64,000 bases of DNA, taken from the NCBI GenBank assembly GCA_030429585.1, contig JAUIEU010000001.1, forward strand, positions 1,235,994-1,299,993. The letters run 5' to 3'. A program made the position numbers and the translations under genes. Under the pieces are notes generated by a model. The model had not been told where the DNA came from. It did not search any database and was given only the letters and a program-made list of their open reading frames with translations. The stretch's first letter is position 1. Each line of letters opens with the position of its first letter. The DNA comes from a bacterium. GTDB lineage: Bacteria > Cyanobacteriota > Vampirovibrionia > Vampirovibrionales > Vampirovibrionaceae. This document shows positions 26,021 through 36,312 of this stretch, piece after piece.

Positions 26021-28597
26021 TTATTCCGTCGCAGGGGTATCCGCAGTGGGTTCGTCTGTAGCACTACTTGCACCCTTTGGGGCAGGCAGGTTTTGGCTAT
26101 CTTCTTGCGAGATTTTTTCGGCCTGCTCCGGCGTTACAATTTTGGTAACCGAGGCCACACTATCGCCGTTATCCAAGTTTTGCACACGCACACCCGTTGC
26201 GGCGCGCCCTTGGCGAGAAATATTGGCCACCTCTTGGCGAACCACCACGCCTTGCTCGGTAATCAGCATCAGCTCATCATCATCCAACACAATGCTGGTG
26301 CTTACCATGCGGCTACTGGCGGATTTAAACTTGGTGGCAATCAGCCCCAAGCCACCACGGTTTTGGCTACGGAATTCCGTCACCGGCGTCCGCTTGCCAT
26401 ACCCGTCATTAGTGGCAATTAGCAAATCAATGCCCATACTATCCGCAGGGATAATCCCAAAATCAACCAAGGAGTCGCCGGTACGCAGCTTCATACTGGT
26501 AACACCACGGGCGGTGCGGCCCATGGGCCGAAGATCGGATACAGGGAAGCGAATGGCCATACCCAGGCTGGTACCAATCAAAATTTGGTCGGTATCATCG
26601 CACATGGAGACCCAGTTCAACGCATCGTCATCTTCCAAGCCAACTGCTCGCAAGCCATTACGACGAATATTATCAAAGTGCTGAAGCTCAATTTTCTTAA
26701 TCCAGCCCTTACGGGTTAGCATTAGTAAAAACTGGCCATTATCCCGGTTTTTGCGCACGGGCACCACAGCGGTAATGGTTTCGTCTTGCTCTAAGGGCAG
26801 CAAGTTTACCAGGGCCAACCCTTTACTGGCACGGCCCCCTTCCGGGAATTCGTACACTTTTAAATCGTGGGCAATACCACGGCTGGTAAAGAACAAGACG
26901 CGATCATGCATCCCTGCCGTAAAGAAGTGAGATAGCACATCTTCATCGCGGGTTTTCATGCCGCCTTTACCGCGGGTGGCACGGTTTTGGCGTTCAAAGG
27001 TATCCAAGGTGGTGCGTTTAATATAGCCCTTATCCGTAATAAACACGGCCATCGCATCATTGGGGGTTAAGTCCTCAATGCTAAAGCCATCGTCTTCATC
27101 CGGCACAATATTACTGCGGCGCACATCGCCATGCTTTTCTTTCAGGGCTTGCAGTTCATCTTTAATAATTTGCAGCACGCGGGCGCGGCTCGCCAAAATG
27201 TCCTTCAAGTCAGCAATGCGGGCTTGCAGTTCTTGATATTCCGCATTGATTTTTTCGCGTTCCAGGCCAGTTAAGCGGCGCAGTTGCATTTCCAAAATAG
27301 CGTTGGCCTGGTCCACATCCAAGCTGTAGCTTTTCATCAGCTGGGTGCGGGCCACTTCCGAGCTTTCCGCCGCACGGATGAGTTCAATCACCTTGTCTAA
27401 GTCGCCAATGGCAATCATTAAACCGGCTAAAATATGGGCACGGGCTTGGGCCTTGCGGAGTTCGAAGCGGGTACGGCGCTCTACCACCGTCACGCGGTGC
27501 TCGATAAATTCGTTCAGAATATCCGGCAGACCCATCAAGCGAGGCTGGTTATTCACCAGCGCCAAGGTATTAACGCCAAAGCTTTGCTGCAATTGGGTAT
27601 GCTTGTACAGGTTGCGCAACACCACCTGGGGCTTAGCATCGCGCTTTAGTTCAATCACCAAGCGCAGGCCGTCACGGTCACTTTCGTTGCGTAGGTCGCT
27701 AATGCCCTCTACTTTTTTATCGCGCACCAAGTCAGCAATTTTTTCCGTCAGGTTCGTCAAGTTCACCTGGTAGGGGATTTCGTTCACCACAATGGCGGTA
27801 CGTTCTTGGCGGCCATGGCCCCCGGGGATTTGCTCAATAGTGGTAACGGCGCGCATCATCACGCTGCCGCGGCCAGTGGTGTACGCATCGCGGATACCGC
27901 GCATGCCCACAATTTGCCCACCGGTTGGGAAATCCGGGCCTTTGATGTGGCGCATTAACCCATCCACGCCCAAATCTGGGTCGTCAATCAGGGCACAGGT
28001 TCCATCCACCACTTCGCTTAAGTTGTGAGGGGGGATATTGGTGGCCATTCCTACCGCAATCCCGCTAGAGCCGTTTAACAACAGCATAGGCAGGCGGGTA
28101 GGGAGCACTTCTGGCTCTTCTTCGCTGCCATCATAGTTGGGGATAAAATCGACGGTGTCTTGCTCAATATCCTGTAGCATGGTGGTGGCCACAGGGGTTA
28201 GCTTACATTCCGTGTACCGCATGGCGGCGGCGTTATCGCCTTCCACGCTACCAAAGTTGCCGTGGCCGTTTACCAGCGGGTAGCGGCTACTAAAATCTTG
28301 GGCCAAGCGCACCAAGGCATCGTACACGGCGGTATCGCCGTGGGGGTGGTATTTACCCAACACTTCCCCGACGACTTTGGCGCATTTTTTAAAGGGTTTT
28401 TCCGGGGCCAGGCCAATTTCGTTCATGGCGTATAAAATACGGCGGTGGACCGGCTTTAGGCCATCGCGCACATCCGGTAGGGCACGGCCCACAATCACGC
28501 TCATGGCGTAATCAATATAACTGCGTTTCATTTCCTCGCGGATGGTAATGGGGAGGATGGTACCATCGCCAAAAAAGGTGTTTTGCTTACCGGCCAT
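26021..28597 (-). CDS. gyrA: DNA gyrase subunit A
   Basis: Type II topoisomerase subunit that cuts and rejoins DNA, 858 residues. The N-terminus [37 protein letters not shown], the catalytic Tyr in [11 protein letters not shown] and [20 protein letters not shown] identify it. In the quinolone-binding region [10 protein letters not shown], Thr occupies the position of E. coli Ser83 and Asp87 is kept; Thr alone is not evidence of resistance. The C-terminal wheel has the GyrA-box variant QNRATRG, like the QNRGTRG form I recall from cyanobacteria, which favours gyrA over parC. An acidic, Ala/Pro-rich tail ends the protein. Confidence 0.95.
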   Translation of the reverse strand: MAGKQNTFFGDGTILPITIREEMKRSYIDYAMSVIVGRALPDVRDGLKPVHRRILYAMNEIGLAPEKPFKKCAKVVGEVLGKYHPHGDTAVYDALVRLAQDFSSRYPLVNGHGNFGSVEGDNAAAMRYTECKLTPVATTMLQDIEQDTVDFIPNYDGSEEEPEVLPTRLPMLLLNGSSGIAVGMATNIPPHNLSEVVDGTCALIDDPDLGVDGLMRHIKGPDFPTGGQIVGMRGIRDAYTTGRGSVMMRAVTTIEQIPGGHGRQERTAIVVNEIPYQVNLTNLTEKIADLVRDKKVEGISDLRNESDRDGLRLVIELKRDAKPQVVLRNLYKHTQLQQSFGVNTLALVNNQPRLMGLPDILNEFIEHRVTVVERRTRFELRKAQARAHILAGLMIAIGDLDKVIELIRAAESSEVARTQLMKSYSLDVDQANAILEMQLRRLTGLEREKINAEYQELQARIADLKDILASRARVLQIIKDELQALKEKHGDVRRSNIVPDEDDGFSIEDLTPNDAMAVFITDKGYIKRTTLDTFERQNRATRGKGGMKTRDEDVLSHFFTAGMHDRVLFFTSRGIAHDLKVYEFPEGGRASKGLALVNLLPLEQDETITAVVPVRKNRDNGQFLLMLTRKGWIKKIELQHFDNIRRNGLRAVGLEDDDALNWVSMCDDTDQILIGTSLGMAIRFPVSDLRPMGRTARGVTSMKLRTGDSLVDFGIIPADSMGIDLLIATNDGYGKRTPVTEFRSQNRGGLGLIATKFKSASSRMVSTSIVLDDDELMLITEQGVVVRQEVANISRQGRAATGVRVQNLDNGDSVASVTKIVTPEQAEKISQEDSQNLPAPKGASSATDEPTADTPATE

Positions 28598-28739
28598 AAT
28601 GTTTAAGGTTCTCTACTAGCCCAAACGGAATAATGGCCTTTATTTTACCCAAAACACTGCCCCACAGGAAATAATTTCTATGGTTCAGTTTTAATTAGAA
28701 TTACAAAATTAACAGTACTCACGAAAGTATCCCCTGCAA

Positions 28740-29051
28740 ATGAAAATGGTACATACCCAGTTCGGGGTAACGTTAGGCCAATTAACTAAACGAAGAAAAA
28801 AGCCTACTCATTTCTATGGTGAGCCTATATACCCTATAAATAAAATACAGTTGTATACCTCAAACCCAAATGGTGATGGGGTCTATATTGCTTCTAAATC
28901 TCAACCATATTGCCCAACAGAATTCCCCTTAAAAAAGCTTAAACACCTTGCTGAACAAAACAAACGGCTTAATGTCATCCTTTTTGACGAAAAAAATTCA
29001 GGAAAAGTAACCCATATATTGCCCAACGGGCACTTGTATGGAGTTACGTAA
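28740..29051 (+). CDS. Unrecognised small protein
   Basis: A 103-residue basic protein of unknown function in A+T-rich DNA between two leftward genes. It contains TQFGVTLGQLTKRRKK near the N-terminus and a regular alternation suggesting short strands (NVILFDEKNSGKVTHILPNG). No export signal or known motif. No convincing Shine-Dalgarno is seen. Composition and clean length suggest a real gene, but it has no partner. Confidence 0.45.
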   Translation: MKMVHTQFGVTLGQLTKRRKKPTHFYGEPIYPINKIQLYTSNPNGDGVYIASKSQPYCPTEFPLKKLKHLAEQNKRLNVILFDEKNSGKVTHILPNGHLYGVT

Positions 29052-29065
29052 CTTTTTTTAATAAC

Positions 29066-30955
29066 CTAAGCTTCAGCGGCCACGGCCAAACTTTCTTGCC
29101 AGTGGCTAACAATCGCCTCGCGCTCGGTTAAGGGGGCATGGTAATGGCAGGCGTCGCTTACCACCGTTACCGCATCCGTATCCAAGTCTACCTCAATGCC
29201 TTGCTTACCAAACAGGCACACACCCTGGCTTTCAATCCGGTCAGCCACATCCACGGTAGGGTGGTAAAAATACCCGCAGCTACCGCAGCTAACAATGGTT
29301 AGCCCACGGCCCATTAGCTTGCTTTCCAACTCGTAAAAGGCTTGGTCTAATATACGGTAGGCTTCCGTGCTAAAGCTAACGGAACGATACACCAGCGACA
29401 TGCTATAGCGCTCTTCACCCGCCTCTGTAAAGCTGGTATGCACTTGCAGGTGAGCATCCACCTGTTGACGCCCGTTAGAAATAGGGACAATTTTTTCCGC
29501 CACGCGGGTCGCTCGCCGGGGGGCGTCATCGTCAAAGGCCACGGCATGTTGGGTCACTTGCTCGGTTAATTCTTGCAGCACAGGGCTAGGGTGGCTAGGC
29601 ATGTTATTGTCATCAGGCGCGAGGGCTTCGTCACCAGTTAAAAAATTAACCACACGCTGCTCGGCGCTTTCGGGCCCTTCCATCATGGATTGGAGGGCAG
29701 GGAGCTCTTCGTTTAGACGGGTGCTCGCCTCCCGTTGGTAGCGCGGTTCTGCCTTGTTACGCTTACCTAGGCCACCAATGCCCGGCATTTTTTTAGTAAC
29801 CGACATAACGGTGCGCAATACCAAGTTAATTAACACCAGGGGTAGCAAACACACCCCGGCCAGGCTTAGTATCGGCGTCCACACCAAGCTATGGATAATT
29901 TCGCCCATTTTGCAACGGGCCACTGTTAAGGTAAGCACGTGTATTGCCACCATGCCCACCACAAAGGCTGCCCATAACACGCCGGTAGTACCACCCATGG
30001 TCATATCCGCCAAGGCAAAGGTACTTAGCAGTACCCCAATGGCAAAGGCGGGCATCCGCAGCAGCAAGGCCCATTCGGCAAGCAAGCTAAAGCGCGCTTC
30101 TGTAAAGGCCAGCAACATGGCCGGGCCGCTAAACTGCCACAAGTGCTCAATGCGTTGGGCCACATTAAACAGCGCCTCATGGAGAACATCGAACATCCGC
30201 AAGGGGCGGCGCTCAAACACAGTGGCACTAGGGGCCCAGGTAACCCGCTGGCCGCTTAGCATCAGGCGCAGGGTAAAGGTCATGGGGTCGCCGCCGTAGG
30301 GCACCCGCTCTAAAATATCTGGCTGAATAACCCAGCCTGTGTTTTGCAACACGCAACTTAAGCCCAGGTGGTAACGCCCAGCCAACTCCACCCGATTACG
30401 CAACCGGTTAGATAAGGCCTGTTGTTTTTCCAACGCACTGGTGGCGTTACGGGTAGCCACATACCCCTGAAATACCGGTACTTGGTAGGCTGTGGTGGCC
30501 ACATTGCCGCAAAAATCCGGCTTAATCACATCCGTGGCGTTTAGCATCACCAGCAAATCGCTATGGCCTGCTGCCAGGGCCCTGTCTATCAACCAAGCAC
30601 GGACATCTTCGACACTAGGGTTGGCTTCTTCCCCGGTGTAACACGCCGCATCCACCGGCAGGGTTAGCATCCCATTGTGGACATCTTCAATGGTTTTAGG
30701 CACACACCCCAACATCACCCGCAGGCGGCTTTTGGGGTAGCTTTGACTATTAACACTCCGCAGCAAATGCTGCACATCGGGCAAGGCGGTGGGGTCGATA
30801 TACGGCACCAAAAAGGTGATGTTAAAATCGTGGCGCTTGCTAGTACGGCGACGCACCAAATCCTTGCGGCGGCCCCGCTCTGCGGCCACCACCATAGCGG
30901 TTTGCCAAGCAAACAAGCCAATAGCAACAATAATAAGTAGGGTTTGGAACCACAT
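29066..30955 (-). CDS. Membrane GT2-like glycosyltransferase fused to a Cys-cluster domain
   Basis: A 629-residue membrane protein. An N-terminal hydrophobic helix (TLLIIVAIGLFAWQTAMVV) precedes a GT-A-like domain: NITFLVPYIDP, LLRSVNSQSYPKSRLRVMLG, LLVMLNATDVIKPDF where a DxD would lie, and a gating-like region. Several membrane helices follow (residues about 280-400), as in processive GT2 synthases. The C-terminal 200 residues are cytoplasmic and end in a conserved-looking cluster VSCGSCGYFYHP...GVCLFGKQG...SDACHYH with four Cys and His residues that may bind zinc. The canonical catalytic acidic pairs are not obvious, so activity is uncertain. Confidence 0.65.
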   Translation of the reverse strand: MWFQTLLIIVAIGLFAWQTAMVVAAERGRRKDLVRRRTSKRHDFNITFLVPYIDPTALPDVQHLLRSVNSQSYPKSRLRVMLGCVPKTIEDVHNGMLTLPVDAACYTGEEANPSVEDVRAWLIDRALAAGHSDLLVMLNATDVIKPDFCGNVATTAYQVPVFQGYVATRNATSALEKQQALSNRLRNRVELAGRYHLGLSCVLQNTGWVIQPDILERVPYGGDPMTFTLRLMLSGQRVTWAPSATVFERRPLRMFDVLHEALFNVAQRIEHLWQFSGPAMLLAFTEARFSLLAEWALLLRMPAFAIGVLLSTFALADMTMGGTTGVLWAAFVVGMVAIHVLTLTVARCKMGEIIHSLVWTPILSLAGVCLLPLVLINLVLRTVMSVTKKMPGIGGLGKRNKAEPRYQREASTRLNEELPALQSMMEGPESAEQRVVNFLTGDEALAPDDNNMPSHPSPVLQELTEQVTQHAVAFDDDAPRRATRVAEKIVPISNGRQQVDAHLQVHTSFTEAGEERYSMSLVYRSVSFSTEAYRILDQAFYELESKLMGRGLTIVSCGSCGYFYHPTVDVADRIESQGVCLFGKQGIEVDLDTDAVTVVSDACHYHAPLTEREAIVSHWQESLAVAAEA

Positions 30956-31088
30956 AAGGGTGCAACACAGCCTTTAATTCAATCAAAACCCAGCCAGCAG
31001 CAAGGTGGGCTATACCAGTTTAGCGTTAATGGCGGTTAGGGCCAATGCCCCAGCAGTCTACAACTGGCAAACTGTTACAGGATAACTA

Positions 31089-31493
31089 TTACAGGGTTAG
31101 TGACACAGCCCATTGCCACACTGGCGGCCCTAGCACCACCATACCCACCCCAACGGAAACGATAGCCCACACCAAGCAGGCTGCCGCCGCCACGTCTTTA
31201 GCGTGTTTGCCCAGAGGGTGGCACCCTCTATTTTCAGGCGCATCCAAAGTATCGATGCGGTCTACCAGTTTTTCAATGGCGGTGTTTAGGGCTTCTGTCA
31301 CCAGCATGCCCCCAATGGTAAGCAGCACTACGCACCACGCCCACGGGCGAAGGTGTACAACCACCGACAGCGCCACTACCAACAGCGCAATGCCACAATG
31401 AATGCGAAAATGTCGCTCGCTGGCCCACAGGGTACGCAGGCCTGCCATAGCAAAACCGACACTTTGCCAAAAGGTATACGTGGGTTGGCTCAT
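31089..31493 (-). CDS. dgkA: Diacylglycerol/undecaprenol kinase
   Basis: A 134-residue small integral-membrane kinase of the DgkA family, which phosphorylates diacylglycerol or undecaprenol in lipid and cell-wall carrier recycling. Family motifs are the N-terminal FAMAGLRTLWASERHFRIH, the catalytic-site helix VTEALNTAIEKLVDRID, and HPLGKHAKDVAAAACL. Three membrane helices are apparent. Its ATG overlaps the TGA stop of ybeY (ATGA), so the two are translationally coupled, a usual neighbour pair. Confidence 0.92.
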   Translation of the reverse strand: MSQPTYTFWQSVGFAMAGLRTLWASERHFRIHCGIALLVVALSVVVHLRPWAWCVVLLTIGGMLVTEALNTAIEKLVDRIDTLDAPENRGCHPLGKHAKDVAAAACLVWAIVSVGVGMVVLGPPVWQWAVSLTL

Positions 31494-32041
31494 GCAACCC
31501 CCTCGGCCAATACCTGTTGCAATAGCGCATCCTGGAAGGCAACAACAGCCTCATAATCTGGCATAGTCGTATGGTGGCGGCCCGATAAATGCAGTGCACT
31601 ATGGCACACGCGGTCGGTAATATAAGCCAGCAGCGGGTTAGGGTACGTGGCCACCCGTGTTTCGCTCGCGCAATGGGCCTTGGCATACGTCACTGAAACC
31701 ACACTATTGCCCAGCGTAACCGGCTCTGGGTCAGGCGGAAAGGCCGTCGCCACCGAAGCCAAGGATTCAAACTGAGGAAAGGTCAACACGTCCGTGGGTT
31801 TATCCTGCTGGCGATGCTCCCAGTTAAGGGCCTGCATGGCCGCGTCATCCACCAAGGTTAGCTCTACCACAAGCCCGCGGCCGACGGCGGCCCACAAACT
31901 ATCGCAAAGGTAACAAAAAGCGTTATCTAAAGCGTTTTCTAGCCCTCCAATCGTCGCCAACGCACCCACGTCATCCACAACCCACAAGGCATGGTTGCCG
32001 TGGGCTAAAATAATAGGATCGCCTGGGAATGAGTTCAGCAT
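31490..32041 (-). CDS. ybeY: Endoribonuclease YbeY (rRNA maturation)
   Basis: A 183-residue member of the YbeY/UPF0054 family, a single-strand metallo-endoribonuclease in 16S rRNA maturation and ribosome quality control. The signature is a divergent HSALHLSGRHH where the consensus is HGxLHLxGYDH; the three zinc-binding histidines are retained at the right spacing. The upstream WEHRQQDKPTDVLTFP matches the family's LN..R..D.PTDVLSFP. The ATG at 32041 is chosen because further upstream the frame runs into repeat DNA. It is one of only two genes here ending in TGA. Confidence 0.85.
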   Translation of the reverse strand: MLNSFPGDPIILAHGNHALWVVDDVGALATIGGLENALDNAFCYLCDSLWAAVGRGLVVELTLVDDAAMQALNWEHRQQDKPTDVLTFPQFESLASVATAFPPDPEPVTLGNSVVSVTYAKAHCASETRVATYPNPLLAYITDRVCHSALHLSGRHHTTMPDYEAVVAFQDALLQQVLAEGVA

Positions 32042-32075
32042 GATTAACAGAATAGCAAAAGTGTAAGCAGTATGT

Positions 32076-32297
32076 TTGACGGGGGGGCCAGCCCCCGTCG
32101 CCCCCATGGGGAAACCTGACGTTTCCCCATACCCCTTTCGAAAGGAGCCAAGGTGTTAAGTACGCTTGCTGGGCACCTTCCCACCTGCGGCTGCGCTTGC
32201 CAATTAATTTGCATTAGAGGCAATGCTCACTCGCAGAGTGGTCTGCAAGGGTGTTAATGCTAACGTATTGTACACCCCGCACCGGTTTCAGCCGCTT
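32076..32297. repeat. Dispersed structured intergenic element, copy 1
   Basis: First of three related elements (others at 45661 and 56224). It begins with a hairpin GACGGGGG / CCCCCGTC (32078-32099), then a 10-base stem ATGGGGAAAC / GTTTCCCCAT (32106-32130), a TTGCC / GGCAA pairing, and a GGGTGT / ACACCC arm, ending in GCACCGGTTTCAGCCGCT. It fills the gap between the leftward 7TM-HD gene and ybeY. No reading frame is conserved between copies. Confidence 0.85.
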
Positions 32298-32317
32298 CTT
32301 TCTGAAAATTTTATTAG

Positions 32318-34846
32318 TTAGGCTGATGCCGGGGGCTGTTTTTTACTATCCGCAGGTTTGGGTGTTGGGGCAGCTGCACCATCCGCAGGCGCTACACCAC
32401 CAACGAGCGCTTGCTGCAACCGGGCTAAATTAGGCTTACCGGGCTCGGGTAGGCGCTTGCCTAAATCCTTCAGCAAATTCTGTTGGTATTCAATCCGGTT
32501 ATGCTGGATACCGCGCAGTACCCGTAAAAAAGTAAGCTTAACGGTGGCAATATCTTCAAAGGTAATGGGGCATTCATCAAATTGGCCATCATCAATGCGA
32601 GCCTGCACAATTTTATCAATGCGTTCTTCAATTTGGCCTGGAGTAGGGTTTTTTAGTGCCCGCACAGCCGATTCGCACGCATCCGCCATCATCACAATCG
32701 CGGTTTCCTTCCGCTGGGGGCGGGGGCCCGCATACCGAAATTGATCCTTACTGACGTTATCTTCGCCTTCTTGCGCGCAGGCCTGATTATAGAAATAGGC
32801 CGTTATCATGGTGCCGTGGTGTTCCGTCATAAAATCTTGGATACACACCGGCAAACGGTGGTGGCGAGCCATTTCCAAGCTATCGCGTGGGTGGGCAGTA
32901 ATCACCATTTTGCTCAACCGCGGCGAGAGTTTATCGTGCGGGTTTTCCACCCCAAAGTAGGCTTGGTTTTCAATAAAAAACAGAGGGCGTTTCATCTTAC
33001 CAATATCATGGTACAGGCTACCCACACGGGTTAGCATGGCATTGGCCCCAATGGATTCTGCCGCCGCCTCGCTTAAGCTGGCCACCATTAAACTATGGTG
33101 GAAAGTACCCGGCGCTTCAAACTGCATGCGTTTTAGCAAGGGCTTATCGTGGTTGGCCAGCTCCATCAGCATATACGGCGTTACCATACCAAAGGAACTC
33201 TCAAAAATAGGCAACATGCCCAAGGTAAGGATGGTAATAAACAGGCCTTTAATGCCCCCAATCGCCATCTCCACCAGTACTTGCGTCATGTGGTGGCTTT
33301 GCTGCCAGGCATGATTATTCATAATCAGCTCGATAGCGCCAACTAGCAAAATATGGCTAGCACTGGCGCAAATGCCCACCCACAGCAATTGGCCCCGATC
33401 CGTTAAATACTGGCGCGTGGTTAGCACATACACCGCCACATAGCTGCTAAACAGCATCACCCCCATGGGGTACACAGGCACTTTCAGCGTCATCACCAGT
33501 AAAAAGACGAGCAAGGTGGTAAAGGCAATACCCAAACGCTGAGAGGTAAAAATCGTGAGCAGCAAGGCATAGCAAGACAACGGAAACAAATACAGGGAAA
33601 ACATGTACCCTTCTATCGATGATAGCCGAGCCACACCCACAAACATGGCAGCAAACAGGCAGGTAGCGGTTACAATCATGCCGGCATAGTTAGGGGTAAA
33701 AAACTTGCCTCCTTCGCACTGGGTTAAGTACAACCACGCCAACAGGCTAAAAAAGCCAGCCAGTATGGCCACACCAATACACGCCGTCCAATTAACACCT
33801 TGTACTTGCTGGCCAATAGCCTCTAGAGCCCGAACGGTAATAGGGGTAGCACGTTCGCCTTCGTTAATAATTTTTTCGCCCTTGCGGAATTTACGCACCA
33901 CCGGGCTAACGCTACTGGCCGCCTGGTTCCGCCGACGAGCCATTTCATCATCATCGAGCCGTTTGTTAGGCACCACCACGGATGCCACCAACGTCGAGAC
34001 CAATTCTTTTTCATTCGGAGATAATGATGGCGGCATGGCCTCATTAATCATGGGCTTAAAACGCACCAGGTAATCTTCGCTGGTAATGCCTTGGGCCACC
34101 AGCTTATCCACTACGGTGTATTCCACCGCAGATTTTATTTTGTACCACGCGTTATTACTAATAGGCACCGCTAAAATACGGTTACGAACCAGCTCTACCC
34201 CTGGGTTATCGCTCATTACCAGCTGGTCTATCTGGCTATCCAGTAACCCATCGCGCTGTTTAATGCGTTGTTTAAACCACGCCTTTTTTTTAGCCGCGGG
34301 TAACTTTTTATCCGGGCCTTCTTTGGTTTTTGCATCAAAATCCTGCACGTCTTTTCTAAAATCAGAGACTTGATCCAGCAGGCGGTACAGGTTGGTTTCA
34401 ATGGTTTCGTTAAAAGGGCGGGTGGCCAAATACACCGGGTCGGCATCCACCTTTAGGCGGGCTTCATCCTTTCGGCGTTGGGTTTCTTCCACGTCCTCCA
34501 CTTCAATGGCATAAGGGGCCCTAAAATTCCGTTTGCTAATACCGTGGTCGTTAATCACCGTATCCACCGCCAAATAGCCAAAGCTAAGGGCAAAGGTGAG
34601 CAAGGCAAACATTAACACCCCCAGCAAACTGGTTAGCATACGCGGGGTAGACAGTATTTGCCAAAAAGCCAGCAGGCGCTCTTTTAGGGTTAGGATATCA
34701 TCGGCATCTTCTGGCAAGCGGCTCACGCGCTTGGCCGCCAAGGCTTTATCCACCATCGGCTTTTTACCGGCCCCACCATTAGCAGGGGGCTTGCTGGATT
34801 TTGGCGCCGTAGGCTTAGGGGGCTTAGAAGACGATGATTGTGACAT
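32318..34846 (-). CDS. 7TM-HD phosphohydrolase (PgpH/YqfF type)
   Basis: An 842-residue membrane protein of the 7TMR-HD family; characterised members (PgpH) hydrolyse cyclic di-AMP. After a 40-residue Ser/Pro/Lys-rich cytoplasmic start comes one helix (LTSLLGVLMFALLTFALSFG), a large extracellular domain (about residues 90-320), seven membrane helices, and a cytoplasmic HD domain with FHHSLMVASLSEAAAES, VGSLYHDIGKMKRP and TEHHGTMITAYF. Whether c-di-AMP is used here is inferred. ATG 34846 has AGGATAGAG upstream. In cyanobacteria and firmicutes it precedes ybeY and dgkA; the same order here supports the call. Confidence 0.92.
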   Translation of the reverse strand: MSQSSSSKPPKPTAPKSSKPPANGGAGKKPMVDKALAAKRVSRLPEDADDILTLKERLLAFWQILSTPRMLTSLLGVLMFALLTFALSFGYLAVDTVINDHGISKRNFRAPYAIEVEDVEETQRRKDEARLKVDADPVYLATRPFNETIETNLYRLLDQVSDFRKDVQDFDAKTKEGPDKKLPAAKKKAWFKQRIKQRDGLLDSQIDQLVMSDNPGVELVRNRILAVPISNNAWYKIKSAVEYTVVDKLVAQGITSEDYLVRFKPMINEAMPPSLSPNEKELVSTLVASVVVPNKRLDDDEMARRRNQAASSVSPVVRKFRKGEKIINEGERATPITVRALEAIGQQVQGVNWTACIGVAILAGFFSLLAWLYLTQCEGGKFFTPNYAGMIVTATCLFAAMFVGVARLSSIEGYMFSLYLFPLSCYALLLTIFTSQRLGIAFTTLLVFLLVMTLKVPVYPMGVMLFSSYVAVYVLTTRQYLTDRGQLLWVGICASASHILLVGAIELIMNNHAWQQSHHMTQVLVEMAIGGIKGLFITILTLGMLPIFESSFGMVTPYMLMELANHDKPLLKRMQFEAPGTFHHSLMVASLSEAAAESIGANAMLTRVGSLYHDIGKMKRPLFFIENQAYFGVENPHDKLSPRLSKMVITAHPRDSLEMARHHRLPVCIQDFMTEHHGTMITAYFYNQACAQEGEDNVSKDQFRYAGPRPQRKETAIVMMADACESAVRALKNPTPGQIEERIDKIVQARIDDGQFDECPITFEDIATVKLTFLRVLRGIQHNRIEYQQNLLKDLGKRLPEPGKPNLARLQQALVGGVAPADGAAAPTPKPADSKKQPPASA

Positions 34847-34958
34847 GCACACTCTATCCTATTATCTACCTTGCCAGTATACCGCACCCGCCACTATGCT
34901 GCCGCCATATTGGCACAAAACCATACCACTTCATCCATATACGGGAGCCAACACGCCT

Positions 34959-35684
34959 TTATGCGTTTAGGCTGAGCCGTTTACCCACAGCAGTATGGGC
35001 TTTTGGCCCAGTTTTTTGCTGCTTGGCACTTAGTTTAGCGGCAAATTGCTGCATTTGGGCTATTTTTTGGGCCGCAACACCACCTCGCACCGCTGCCGTT
35101 ATAGCCACAGAAGCATCAGCCCCAGACATACTGTGGGGAGCAGATGCAGCCGAACCAATGGTTTTATACGCCTGTGTTAAGTGCTGATATTTGGCCTGCA
35201 TGGCCAGCGCCTGCTGGGGTGTGGTTGGCGTGGCGCCACCAGCAAACCCAGGCATAGCAACAGGCACATGGCCAGAATTTATGTACTGGATGGTTTTAAA
35301 CTGCCCATTCCCCATTGGCACCTGCATTTGGCTATAGCCGTAGTTAATACCACCGCCATACGCCCCTAGGCCACTTTTATGGGCCGCTTCGTGGGTCATT
35401 ACTTCTGCCTGGCGGCCCATGGCAAATTGCAGGGCGTGTTGATAGTTCCCTTCCGCCGCTTGCCGCAGCCCCATTTGGGCCTGCAACCCAAGTGCCGCGC
35501 CTACCCGCTGGGTATTGGCCACCGCATTTTCTGTAGCCGCCATACTGGCTGTGCCCACGCCGCTGGCCAGCCCGGTACCCACACCAGCACCCGTGCTACC
35601 AAAACTAGCTTGGTAACCCAGTGCGGCATTTTTAGCCAGTGCCATTGCCGACATTAACGAGGAGCCCAAGGCATCCACAGCCAT
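34959..35684 (-). CDS. SprA-related putative metallopeptidase
   Basis: A 241-residue protein. The core AEVMTHEAAHKSGLGAYGGG contains an HExxH zinc-binding motif (His98, Glu99, His102) followed by GG, an aromatic repeat INYGYSQ, a PxGNG turn and INSGHVPVAMP. This order matches what I remember of SprA-related putative metalloproteases (HE.AH..GG..Y.Y..GPDG..Y..GG.V). The N-terminal 60 residues are Ala/Gly-rich with QASFGSTG; the C-terminal part is helical and Ala/Gln-rich. No clear signal peptide. Activity and substrate are unknown. Confidence 0.6.
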   Translation of the reverse strand: MAVDALGSSLMSAMALAKNAALGYQASFGSTGAGVGTGLASGVGTASMAATENAVANTQRVGAALGLQAQMGLRQAAEGNYQHALQFAMGRQAEVMTHEAAHKSGLGAYGGGINYGYSQMQVPMGNGQFKTIQYINSGHVPVAMPGFAGGATPTTPQQALAMQAKYQHLTQAYKTIGSAASAPHSMSGADASVAITAAVRGGVAAQKIAQMQQFAAKLSAKQQKTGPKAHTAVGKRLSLNA

Positions 35685-35725
35685 ATCCTTTTAAAATCAC
35701 ACATGCAACAGCTGTATTGTACCGT

Positions 35726-35749
35726 AGGATGGCATTTTACCGCCATCCT
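35726..35749. repeat. Inverted repeat between two leftward genes
   Basis: AGGATGGC and GCCATCCT form a perfect eight-base stem with an eight-base loop in the 109-base gap upstream of the SprA-like gene. There is no T tract on either side, so it may be an operator or a weak terminator. Confidence 0.35.
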
Positions 35750-35793
35750 TGTGATGCTTTGTTACACAGTGGGCCATTGGGCCAATATCAGTA

Positions 35794-36210
35794 TTAAGGG
35801 GAGAAAGAGGCCCGACATAAGCTCCGCCGAATCACCCGCGCCAAGGTATGGCTATGCAATCGTCGCCCACTCACTGGGGGCAACAAGGTTACCGCTCCCT
35901 CGCCATACCGGTGGTTTAGCTGCATTACCTGCAAGGCCATAACATGGCGCACGTGGCCCACAGGCTCAAATAGGGGCAATATCAACACGCCGCCAGCGCC
36001 CCTTTGCATGGCCCGTATGCCTTGGTACAGCAAGCTGTTACCGAACCGAGCATGGCCATTACAAGCCACCACAGCCATCCACAACCGGCGTTCATCCAGG
36101 TGTTGGGCAAGGCGGCACAACAACGGCTGCATAATACCATCCGGCTGGCGGCTATGAACCAGCAACACCAGGTGGGCATTGGGCACGTTAGGGGGTGATT
36201 TAACCAGCAT
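35794..36210 (-). CDS. CbiX/sirohydrochlorin-chelatase-like protein
   Basis: A 138-residue protein with a tentative match to the small CbiX-type chelatase fold: an N-terminal strand HLVLLVHSRQP where CbiX has a VGHGSR-like motif, followed by a helix and the strand GGVLILPLFEPVGHVRHVM, where CbiX has VVVxPLF...GxHVxxD. The catalytic N-terminal HGS is altered to HSR and the expected acidic residue after HVR is absent, so a chelatase role is doubtful. No cobalamin or siroheme genes are adjacent. Confidence 0.45.
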   Translation of the reverse strand: MLVKSPPNVPNAHLVLLVHSRQPDGIMQPLLCRLAQHLDERRLWMAVVACNGHARFGNSLLYQGIRAMQRGAGGVLILPLFEPVGHVRHVMALQVMQLNHRYGEGAVTLLPPVSGRRLHSHTLARVIRRSLCRASFSP

Positions 36211-36312
36211 AGGCAAACAATACAGCGTCCGTTAATGTAGGTAATGGATAATCTTTAGGGGCGACAGCCCTATGGCCTTAACCTGCCATACACGCGCAAC
36301 ACCGAACCAAAC

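Noticed and set aside
26046-26684. 212-codon frame opposite gyrA
   Set aside because: Mirrors codon bias of gyrA on the other strand; poor composition and no ribosome binding site.
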